A stretch of 64,000 nt of DNA, taken from NCBI GenBank assembly GCA_023231475.1, contig JALJEE010002041.1, positions 1-64,000 on the forward strand, given 5' to 3'. Numbering within the stretch: the first letter of the stretch is position 1; the number at the start of each line of letters is the position of its first letter. Below, piece after piece: positions 51,695 to 61,610 of the stretch. Below the pieces are notes generated by a model. That model had not been told where the DNA came from. It made no database searches and worked only from the letters and a program-made list of their open reading frames with translations. This stretch comes from Seison nebaliae. Its lineage: Eukaryota; Rotifera; Pararotatoria; Seisonacea; Seisonidae. Position numbers and translations under genes: made by a program.

Positions 51695-53493
51695 CCCAAA
51701 CTTACCGCACGAAAAAGTTGGAATGCAAAAAAGTTGTTTCTATCGATTCACTTAAGAAGAAGAAAAAAAACTGACAAATAATAATTAATTTATGACGGAA
51801 AGATTTATCAAAATCCCAAAGGAACTAGTATCATCTATACATACGGAAATTTGAATATAAACTAATTCTTCTAATATTTCTTTAAATAATCTACGGGAAA
51901 TTATATGATATAAACTCTCAACGAGAGATACATAAAAAAAATATAAATAAAGTGCACAAATTCTTCCAAAACAGATTGATAGAGAAGATAACCCGATATG
52001 CATATTAGAAAATTGTTAGTTGCATATCAGCTAAATGAAATTTTCTTCGTTTTCTAATCGAACAATAAACGAAAAGTGATGAAGACGATGAATGGTAGCA
52101 TTAATAAGAATAATAACGACAACACCAATATTAATATTGTCATTTAAGTCGACATCAGATTCTTCTTTAACAGAATTAATAAAAAGATCCAAAAACGATA
52201 GATAGAATGATATGTTGCAGAGATCTACAATCTAAAAGGAGATAGAAAATACAATTTCTTCTTGACAATTTATTTACATTGTTTCGGTTTTCCTGTAAGT
52301 TCATTAATGGAAAAGTATGCATGTTCATTTGTTGACTGGTTGTATCATAAGGTTTCGACAGTCAAATCATTCACATATTACTACAAATTCTATTACACAA
52401 TAAGATATATCTCTAAATACTTCCAATTTTCTTAATAGTCTTCTGATATCGATCGAATTGAAATAGATATTATCATATCAAACTACAACTAATCCTCTAA
52501 ATCACTGCAAATGACATCAATTCCTTTCTTACATATTTCTCCATGTCTCTTCCTCACCATGTGCATCGCTACTCAATAACTTTTATCTTAACCCACTGAA
52601 TAATAACTTTATTTAGATGGTAATGATATTCAGAAGAATTATCGAAATTATGAATTCGCTCCAAACATACGACGATGATTAGGAAATAACTAATTTGCGA
52701 CTATTAAATGAAATTTACATCTCGCTAGTCTTCTGATTATGTTCATAAAAATAAATATTCAAGCACAAAACTCTCATAATTACAAACAATAATTTCATAA
52801 ACAGATTAACATGAATAAAGAACCACCAGAATATATAAACCAGAGAATAAAAAGGTTCTAATGTCAACCAATAGAATGTAAAGTATAATATGTATGAACA
52901 TTATGTTCATTATCATCAAATCCAGGCTGGGATGATGAAATCAATTCCATGCAAATAAAATATTAAAGATATTATTGAGAATAATTAGAACATTTCAAAT
53001 TGAGAATTATATTAATTTAAGAGAAATATTATTTACAAATGAGCATTATGTTAATTAGGAATAAAATGAGGTGAAAATAAAAAAAAACTATAGAATGGAG
53101 ATAATCAACTAGAAATAGTAAGAACAAATAATTATCCCAATAAGAACATAACATATCACAAATTCAATTATGTCCACACTCTCTGACATATGCAACTTCG
53201 CCTACTGACGAGGAAGACCAATAATCACTTGGGAATTGATTTGTAGTAATTCAATTAAATGGAATCAGCTGAAGTTGGACGACATGTATTGGATTGTGAA
53301 ATTTAGTTACCTATTTTAAATCTTTCTTTCTTTCTTTCTTTCACTCACTCATTCACTCTCCATATATGGAGTTTGAGTCTCATGCATAAATTGTCGATTT
53401 AAAAAGGAGAATAAGTTGTGTAATTTATATGATCTGTTTTATTGATAATAAATGAATTAGAAAGAGAATAGCTGAAGAAACGATGTCGATCTT
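51695..53493. other. 1.8 kb intergenic region
   Basis: AT-rich spacer with no exon recognised. A TTTC microsatellite lies at about 53321-53342. Downstream of RpL5 and upstream of C1q copy 2, both on the minus strand, so it should contain the C1q2 promoter. Confidence 0.45.
53321..53342. repeat. TTTC microsatellite
   Basis: About five uninterrupted TTTC units, followed by a short TCAC/TCAT-rich stretch, in the 3' flank of RpL5. Confidence 0.8.
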
Positions 53494-54557
53494 TTACATT
53501 GCATCTAACAATTGTTGCATTTCTCCTTTCTTCTTTTGGATTTTCGCGCGACGTTCTTCCAAAGAAATCTTTTTCTCGTTAAACCTATTTCCGAAAAGTT
53601 CCATTAGAAGGAAGGAAATTAATAAAAAAAAGATGAATAACCGTTTTCCCTTCTGTTTCTTCTTCTGCTTCTCACCAATCGACTTGTTTGGATCAGCACG
53701 AATAGCTGCGTGAACTGATTCATACATCTCTTCTACTTTATCAGGAGTAATTCCTGCTTTCAAATAACGAGAGAAATGTTTCTTGAATTTCTCTTCATCC
53801 TCATCCTTCAATACTTCCATATACTCAGCGACATGTTTTCCAAATATCTTGTCTCGATGATCTTCTGGATTGAAATCATCGTCAGTTGCTCCTGGAAATC
53901 GTTTGCAGCTGTGTGGGATGAGAAGACCGCCATCAGTTGCCCCTTTCATTACTCCGAAAATTCGAGCACCAGTCACAGTTCGGGCTAATCCAACATCTAA
54001 AATGCATTTGAATGGATGAGCCTTATCAGCGACAGCTGGTTGCATCACGACATCTCCCGTCACATCTTCTTGTCCCAAATACAAATCATTCAATTTGAAT
54101 TTTGTCAATAATCTTCTCGCTAATAACAATCCAGTACAATAAGCAGCTGAATAGTTCGTCAGTCCAACATTCAAACCAAATTCTTTCAATTCATGACTAT
54201 AAGCCGAACTGACAATTTTGTCTCCTTTGATGGTGGAATAAACGATTTGAGCGATGATATCTTTGTTGGAGAACCGTGCAACAAGTCGATATTTCTTCGT
54301 TCCATATTTGTTCTTTTGTTGAACAATTAAACGTTTCCGTGCGAAGTAATCAGTCTTTCCCTCTAGAGGAGACAAAGTAAAATTTAAGAGAAACCTGAAA
54401 AAAAGAGAAAAACCTCGTCGCCTTCGGAATTTGACTTGGAACCTCTTAAAATAAGCCTTATTCTTTACCACTTTGACCAATGCCTATTCGTTAATTAATG
54501 AGAAAAAGAGATTTGTTGTATCTTCCATTAAAATTTTGATAAGAAATTACTAACCAT
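53494..54557 (-). CDS. RpL5: 60S ribosomal protein L5 (uL18)
   Basis: Four exons in phase on the minus strand: 54557-54555 (the ATG alone), 54483-54414, 54362-53642, 53584-53494; 294 residues (297 in human). RpL5 binds 5S rRNA and, with RpL11, joins it to the large subunit. Visible: [15 protein letters not shown]-type start (here [22 protein letters not shown]), [13 protein letters not shown], the highly conserved [28 protein letters not shown]-type loop ([17 protein letters not shown]), and the Lys-rich C-terminus. The start codon stands alone in the first exon, a common layout for ribosomal protein genes. Introns 2 and 3 are 51 and 57 bases, both multiples of three and free of stops, so they read as insertions if not spliced. 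Confidence 0.97.
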
Positions 54558-54845
54558 TTTTACAAGTCAACCAAAAGTATGATAATGTTGTTGTTTTCTA
54601 ATTTAAAATGGGAAAATGCTTTCAATTGTAATTGTAGAAAGCAAAAGAAAAATGGATGTTAAAAATTCCATTTAAAAATTCAAATTTAATAAATTGGAAG
54701 CTTCCAAATATTTTTTTTCAATTAAAATCATTCGTTTATTATCAAAAAATCTCAATTCTATCACTTATTCTCATTTCATTTTATGAATATTTTTTTACAA
54801 TTTAATATTGTTAGATAAATTTCTAAATTATTCTCAATACTGAAA
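54558..54845. promoter_or_regulatory. Shared 5' region of RpL5 and POLE3
   Basis: 288 bases between the start codons of two genes transcribed away from each other. It must hold both transcription starts and 5' UTRs and so is a candidate bidirectional promoter. No specific factor site or TATA box is assigned; the whole region is AT-rich. Confidence 0.55.
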
Positions 54846-55392
54846 ATGACAGATAATGTGAAAGATATCCATCTACCCAATAGTCATATAAATAAACTTC
54901 TCAAACAATCTGTTAGTTATTCTTTCGGAAACATCTCTCACACTCTTTAAATGAGGTTCCGGAGGGAATTAATATTTCGAAAGATGCCAGAACGGCCATC
55001 AATCGGTCAGCGGCCGTTTTTGTGATGCAATGTGCTTCATTGTTAATTCATCTTTAATTTTTATCTTTAACTTTAATTGAGATGATGGAATTAGCGCTAA
55101 TATGAATGCAAATAATAAAAACCGAAGCACAGTTCAACCAGACGATATTAAAGAAGCTGCGAAAGAGTTGGGTTATGGACAATATATTGATGAATTGGGT
55201 AAATTGGAGAAGAGTTAAAATTTAAATGACTAAATTTATTAATTATTCTTGTTTAGAATTGGATAATGAAAGTAAGAAAAAGAATGGTTATAAGAAATTT
55301 TAATTAAATTTAATAATTTACTTTATACAGAAACTGAAAGTCATGGAACTCTTACCGATGACGAAGAAATTGAGAATGATATTGTCACTTGA
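54846..55392 (+). CDS. POLE3: DNA polymerase epsilon subunit 3 / CHRAC17
   Basis: Five exons in phase: 54846-54911, 54956-55041, 55095-55198, 55257-55271, 55331-55392; 110 residues. POLE3 is a histone-fold protein that pairs with POLE4 in the DNA polymerase epsilon holoenzyme and with CHRAC15 in the ISWI remodeller CHRAC. Visible: LPNSHINKLLKQSVPEGINIS (helix 1 and loop; human [21 protein letters not shown]), KDARTAINRSAAVFVMQCASFAN (helix 2), STVQPDDIKEAAKELGYGQYIDEL (helix 3/C) and a short acidic tail (DDEEIEND). The tail is much shorter than in human. No single exon is longer than 104 bases, so it is easily missed; one exon is only 15 bases. Confidence 0.9.
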
Positions 55393-55443
55393 GAGATTAA
55401 TTATTATTGTTGTTAATAAATTTTTAATAAACATTTACTTTCA

Positions 55444-56077
55444 TCACGTCCATTTGATGCATCTATTAAATTGAAAATAAATTGAATGGAGAAGAAATAA
55501 TTCACCTAGTTTCTTTGTGCACTCCATAACAATCGACAGAGCAATAATGTGATCCACATCTTGTGCACACATAAAGAGAATGGAATCCACATACAGCACA
55601 GAACTTCTCATCGACAACTTTCGGTGCTTTCGATTTAATAGTGAAATAATTTATTTTATTTTTATTCACATCATTCTTCTGTTCTCCCAATTTAATTAGA
55701 ATTTGATTGAGAGATTGTTAAATTAAACTTCTTCTTCAATTAGTCCGTCAAACGTTTTCCGATATTTCAATCGATTAGTAATACTCGATTTCCTTTTTTT
55801 CTTCTGGAGAAAATGATCATGCAGAAATTTCTAAATAATTTCCAACTTTCTCTTCATCATTCTCTATTTCCATCGATTCGATGAATTTGGTGGATAACCG
55901 TTTATTATTTTCACTCATATCCTCTTCATCTTCTATGAAATGATTCTCTTGTTCTAGGAACTCTCGTCTAAATTTAAAAAATGATTGTAATTCTCTAATA
56001 TTTTGTGAGATAACTAACCGGTCCTTTCCTAATCGGACACGATAAACTCTTGGAGATTCTTCGACAGTTTTATACAT
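55444..56077 (-). CDS. ZNHIT1: ZNHIT1, HIT zinc-finger protein
   Basis: Five exons in phase on the minus strand: 56077-56019, 55967-55847, 55803-55729, 55678-55506, 55462-55444; 148 residues (154 in human). ZNHIT1 is a subunit of the SRCAP/SWR1 complex, which loads histone H2A.Z. Visible: an N-terminal helix with RREFLEQENHFIED, KKKRKSS, KYRKTFDGLIEEE, and the HIT zinc finger CAVCGFHSLYVCTRCGSHYC through CYGVHKETRC. The last zinc ligand and the ending CIKWT come from a 19-base final exon (human CLKWTV), reached by the only GTG donor found in the window. It is convergent with POLE3, 51 bases between stops. Confidence 0.92.
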
Positions 56078-56205
56078 TTTTTTTCAATTCAATTTTTTAT
56101 TCTACTTTCATAAGAGAAATTAAGAAAAAAATTTAATATGTTATTTCGAAGATGAAGAAATGAAATATAATGCGCTAAATGAAGAAAAAAATAATGAATT
56201 AATTT

Positions 56206-56553
56206 TCAAATTTTATCCATTAAATCTTTCGCTTCATTAATTTTTGAGGCCATATATGGTGAACCACCTCGATCAGGATGATTCAGTAACATAATTCTCT
56301 TATGTGCATCCTTCACCCGATTCTTATGAGCATGAGGAGATATTCCAAGAATCAGAGAAGCTTCTCGTCGACTCATCTTCGTCTCGAAACCACCTCGATA
56401 ATATTTTGCATTTGCTAATGCTTCTTTCGAAATTTCCGGTAATTGCACTTTAGAAAATATATTTGTGATTAATTTCGAATTTTTGGTAAGAAGACTACCA
56501 GCAATTCCCACCGCCGCCAAACCAATACCAGATATGATAACAATTGTCGACAT
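56206..56553 (-). CDS. DNAJC19: Mitochondrial import co-chaperone TIM14
   Basis: 115 residues, one exon. TIM14/Pam18 is the J-protein of the PAM motor; it stimulates mtHsp70 at the TIM23 channel in the inner membrane. Visible: an N-terminal hydrophobic helix (residues about 3-20, IVIISGIGLAAVGIAG), the linker YYRGGFETKMSRREASLILGI typical of the family, and a shortened J-domain with the HPD triad in LLNHPDRGGSPYMASKINEAKD. Length matches animal DNAJC19 (116). It lies about 130 bases upstream of ZNHIT1 on the same strand. Confidence 0.96.
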   Translation of the reverse strand: MSTIVIISGIGLAAVGIAGSLLTKNSKLITNIFSKVQLPEISKEALANAKYYRGGFETKMSRREASLILGISPHAHKNRVKDAHKRIMLLNHPDRGGSPYMASKINEAKDLMDKI

Positions 56554-57788
56554 TTCAAAAATTCATCGGCTACTTTTTTGGAGTTCTAATTTCAAATTCT
56601 TTTCTGTTCAATTTCTCATTTTGTCCTTTCAATTTATTAAAATATTTCAAATTATTTCAACTTATCAAGCTAATCTAATTTATTAGAATAGAACTACATG
56701 ATCAGGACTATAAGAAATCAATAAATTCAAAACTTACAATTATCATATCTTCAGCAATTATATTTAGTAATTATAGAAAAATTTTATGTTAAGTAAATTA
56801 GATAATTATCATTCTGAAGAATAATTTAACTTCTATTATACAAAGAAATTGAACAAAGAAGAATTTCCGATAATAATCGAAAGTAAAATTAAGGAAGAAA
56901 GACGGAAAGGGTAAACGTGGAATAATATGAAATAAATGACCAGTCAATAAGGACAAGGTCATTTTGTTTATTAGCTGAAGAAGGGGGTCATTTCTTCACA
57001 AATATCACAATAATTTATGAGTTTCTTGAAAAAATAATAAAAAGAAACAACTTATACACATAGTCAATGTTACAAATGGTATGGAAACTAATAAATAAAA
57101 TGTTTTTTAGAGGCATTTCTCATTTTTCAAAAGGAAACGCTACAATCTTCTTAATAGTGCCATTTGAATAGAAAGAAGATGAATGAATATAATGCTTGCA
57201 AAATGACTTATCATAGACAATAAATACGTAGGCGGTTTTTTAGAAGAAAATGATTATTTATTATTTTTTACTGATTAAATAATAGTAAACAGGAATAGAG
57301 AGAGAAGGTCAAATAGAATACAATAAAGAAAAAACTATTTTTATGGGATTCGTACTTCTGTCTCTCATACTACTCATTGGAATATGCAGAAAAGGAGGAA
57401 AAACAGACATTGTGACCGTTCGCCACACAACAACATCAAAAAAATAATAATTGTGTATGTGTAAAAAATGAATGAAAATAAATGAACTTTTCAGGTCTAT
57501 AAAAAGTCGAGAAATTGGAATTTTTCTTTTTTTCCATTTCGATTTCGATTTTTCCTTTCTATAAATTAACAACATTTCCTTCATTTTTTATTCTTTTTAC
57601 ATTTTATTTGTTTTCTTTTTTTTTGTTTATTTCATTTTAGCTTTTTCTTTGTAAAAAAAATTAGTTTTTAGATTAACTTTTTACCTCTAATACAAAAGTT
57701 CCATTTGTTTTGTTCAGACTATATTTGTTCAATCTTAAGCTTCTTTTCCTAAACTTCAATTCAATTCTTGAAACGATTAGTGTCTGAT
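56554..57788. other. Intergenic region
   Basis: AT-rich spacer between TIM14 and uridine phosphorylase, which are transcribed away from each other. A run of T with a TTTTAG acceptor-like site near 57636-57641 may belong to a 5' UTR intron of the phosphorylase. No exon recognised. Confidence 0.4.
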
Positions 57789-58709
57789 ATGGTTCAACAG
57801 AATGACTCGAAAAAACCTGGTGAAGGTGATCGAAAAAATTTGAACAAAAATTTACCGAATCTCAAAGTCGATATATTATATCATTTCTCCCTGGACACTC
57901 AAAAGAATAACTTCGTGAAAATGTTCGGTGATGTTAAGTATTGTATCACAGGTGGAAGTCCCAATCGTATGTTAACTTATGCTCAAAAATTGAAGGAAAA
58001 TTTTAAACTACAATTACCTGCCGGATTAGGTTTACAAAATATCTGTGAAACAGATAGATATGCTATGTACAAAGTGGGACCTGTTCTTTTGGTATCACAT
58101 GGAATGGGAATACCATCAATGTGTATTATGTTGCATGAATTAGGTAAATTGTTCATGTATTCAAAGATTATGGATAAAGTGCAATTAGTCCGTATCGGTA
58201 CAAGTGGAGGTGTCGGTATTGAACCAGGAAGTGTGGTGGTCTCCGACAAAGTTTTCAATACACAAATGGAAGAATTATGGAAGTTGCATGTGTGTAATCG
58301 TGTGATTGAACGAAAAACGAAACTGAACAAAGCATTGAGCACAAAAATATTGGCAGCACATAAACGTCTTCAGAAGAAGACAGGTGACTCATATTTGTGT
58401 GTGAGTGGGAATACGTTGTGCACAACAGATTTCTATGAAGAACAGGCAAGAATGGATGGATTGTTCTGTGAAATTAGTGAACAAGAAAAAATTGATTATG
58501 TAAAATTCTTGTCGGAAAAGAACGTGAAAAATATTGAGATGGAATCACTTGTATTAGCTGCGTTTACTAATCATGCGAATATTAGTGCCGCTTGCATCTG
58601 TTGCACATTGTTAGATCGATTGAAAGGAGATCAAATTGATGCTACAAAAGAGGCAATGGATGAATGGCAAATGCGTCCATTTCAAATTATGTGTGAATTG
58701 ATGAAATAG
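57789..58709 (+). CDS. UPP1: Uridine phosphorylase
   Basis: 306 residues, intronless (310 in human UPP1). Reversibly cleaves uridine with phosphate to uracil and ribose-1-phosphate in pyrimidine salvage. Visible: DILYHFSLDT, FGDVKYCITGGSPNRM (phosphate site), TDRYAMYKVGPVLLVSHGMGIPS, the nucleoside phosphorylase signature RIGTSGGVGIEPGSVVV, GNTLCTTDFYEEQARMDG (base site) and KNIEMESLVLAA with the Met/Glu that bind ribose. The end CTLLDRLKGDQI also matches. The frame is open a little upstream (57768), but without an ATG. UPP1 and UPP2 cannot be told apart by eye. Confidence 0.96.
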   Translation: MVQQNDSKKPGEGDRKNLNKNLPNLKVDILYHFSLDTQKNNFVKMFGDVKYCITGGSPNRMLTYAQKLKENFKLQLPAGLGLQNICETDRYAMYKVGPVLLVSHGMGIPSMCIMLHELGKLFMYSKIMDKVQLVRIGTSGGVGIEPGSVVVSDKVFNTQMEELWKLHVCNRVIERKTKLNKALSTKILAAHKRLQKKTGDSYLCVSGNTLCTTDFYEEQARMDGLFCEISEQEKIDYVKFLSEKNVKNIEMESLVLAAFTNHANISAACICCTLLDRLKGDQIDATKEAMDEWQMRPFQIMCELMK

Positions 58710-60240
58710 ATTGGAAGGCGACATCATTTATAACATTCCTCATTTCCATTCACTTTTTAATCCTCTCACAACTTACCTTGTATTTATTTGAAAACTATAA
58801 AAATTGTATAATTCCTCTTTTCTCATGATCAATCCATTTCATTTCCATCATTCTCATTTTCAATGTCGACATAATTTAATGTTATTTATGTATGTTTTCT
58901 TCTTCTCAGAGTTCGATTTCCGCCCATCTTATTCATTATTTAGTTTGCTATATATTTTAGTATTTATTTAAACGAGCATGCCATTCCCACAACTTGGAAT
59001 TTTGTAATAAATTTTAATTTATCTATAATTGAATTAACAAATTGAATTGAATTGAAATAATTATTCTCATGAAAATGTTATGAAATAATTAATGAGCTAA
59101 TAAGTTTCAGTTAACAAAAGTTTAAAAAAATTACTTTTATTTTTAATTAGTTAACCTATTTTTAAGACAGAATTATGAAGAAAAATTGATGAGGATCATT
59201 ATGGAGCTGAAGAAGAAATTTCCTAATTTACGATCATTTCATTTTGCCAGTTAAAATAACTTTTAGTTGTTTTCTTCGTCAGTTATTCCATTAATCTGAT
59301 GAATACTATTTTCGATGACATTCGGAGAAAAATAGCAGAACTATCCATCATTTTTTCATTCTTATCACAATTATTCCAATGTTCCATAATGAATGAATGA
59401 TCAGATGAACGACGTAACGAATCATAAAAATGTTTCCGCACATAGATCTTTCGCGTTCAACTGCTATGTAATCTTATCAGTTAACTGCTACGTATCTCAA
59501 TATGGAGTCTCATCAGAAGCCTTTAGATGATTGCACTATACAAGCTGCTGAGAACAAGTGTATGTGCATTTGACATAATTCTAATATTGGCGTCAGTCTT
59601 GGGAATTTTTTTTTCGTGAATTTCTTTTTGTTTTGTTGTTTTGAGAGGAATGAATATTTTTCTTTCCCAACCAAATCGCTCTTGTGAATTGTCTCCAATA
59701 ATCGAATATAAGAGAAGTATGGATAAGACATACAAGACATTGTCCATACTTCAACAAATGCTTATTTCGATTAAAATTATTATCGATACTTTCATTTAGA
59801 TTGGTGAAAAGATCATCGTCAATCATCGATTCTTCATCTTTCCTAATACTACGTTTCTAATGCGAAGATTAAAAGAAAAGATTTTTTTAATCACTAAACC
59901 GATTTTTGAATATGGTGATTAAGTCAAGTAATGGACGATTTTTTACCGTTCGTTCCAACTCAAAGATAAGTTCGTATTAGAAGGATAATAATGGAAATTA
60001 CTTTTGTGAAAAAGGAAATTAAAGAATTCCAATTATTTCTAACTAACAATTTTCTTAAAAATTTTATATCATCAACTTTTTTCTTCAGTAACATTCAGAA
60101 ATAATAAGTGGACAAGAACTTATTATTTTGGGAGGAGGAGTAGGAAGAAGTATCGAACGGAAAGAAGGAGAAGGACATTACGAATTCGAGTTATAATTAT
60201 AATGAAACAGGAAGCATGAAGAATGTATTGGTCGTTTTCT

Positions 60241-60290
60241 TTGAGAGAAGGAGAAAAAGAAGAAGAAAAAGAAGAAGAAGGAGAAGAATT
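60241..60290. repeat. GAA-rich microsatellite
   Basis: Imperfect GAA/GAAAAA purine tract of about 50 bases on the plus strand, in the gene-free right end of the window. Confidence 0.7.
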
Positions 60291-61567
60291 CATATTGTCA
60301 TATTATGTTCATCGATCCAGGAAACATGTTTTATAATTATTCTAAATATTTATAAATAAGAAGAGGAATGGGGAAGAAATAGATTGGAAATAGTTGCTCC
60401 CCAATGAAAATTCCATTTGGTTAATGTCAAAATGACAGAAAGAAACGAGAAAGCAGATAAAATGAAAGGGAATGAACATGTGAGGAAGACGATGATGGTG
60501 TGAGTGAGGCCGGAAAATGAAAGGAGAAAATGCATTAAACAATATAACAAATTGAAAAAGAAGACTTTCATAAAGAATCCACTTGTCTCTTCCTAAAGTC
60601 CAATAAGCTAATAGACATTATCTCCCAAATAAATAAGAGGCGTAATGATCTTTGAAGAAAGAAGTGAAATAAATGTTTTTGACATTGTTTATCTGTAAAT
60701 ATCATGATGACATGATGAGACATCTTTTCTTCAGCTTTTTGTTTTTTTCTAATTCTTCAACATAATTTCAATTTCCTTTCTTACTGATGAATTGTTTCTC
60801 ATATCAATTCATTCTAGAAATCATTCTAGAAATCATTCTAGAACAGTATTTGCATGATGTTGTGTATGATTACAATTTATAACGAGTTTTTCTTATTATT
60901 CTTTTTTTTCAATTTTCAATTTCTTCTATTTACTTTCTTCTTCTTCAAATTTTTCCTTCTAGTTCGTTTAGATTAGGATCGAATAAAATAATTTTATTTA
61001 TTGTTATATTATTTTTAATATGATTTAGTGGAGTGATCTGGCCTGTTTCTCTTTTGTGTAAATATAATAATCCCTCTTCTTTCAAATTACCTCAACTGGA
61101 ATGTCGATAAGATTATAATTTCTTTTAAGGAGAAATATTATTTTTCTGCTTTCGCATCCAATCTCTCCTGTAGAAAGAAAAGTACTTCTCTTCTGTTCGA
61201 AATAATGAAAAGTCATTTATTTCCATTTGATTTACTTCTCTGTTAGCTTTTCTGCTAAAGACGAAGGCAAAAGAAAAAAGTAGAAGAATGTGGAGAATTT
61301 AAAGAAAACGGTTCATCGATTGCTTTCCAGTAGTTTGCGCAATTATACGTGTTGTACTACAGTTTAGGGAGGAATATTTGTTTGATGAGTAAATGAAATA
61401 GTGTTACCAGAAATATATCTTTATTTTCAATCTTTACAATAGTTTGCTTAACTGTTTTCTTGGTACTTATGTTGTTGATGAAGTTGTAGTTACATCTCGT
61501 CTTCCTTTTTTTTGTTTTATCACTTTTTAATTACATAAATTCGAATAAACATCATTGTATAATATTT

Positions 61568-61610
61568 ATGTATATATATATATATGTTTGCACACACATA
61601 TACACACAAA
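61568..61610. repeat. TA/CA microsatellite
   Basis: A TA run of about nine units, then, after a short interruption, an imperfect CA run. Confidence 0.75.
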
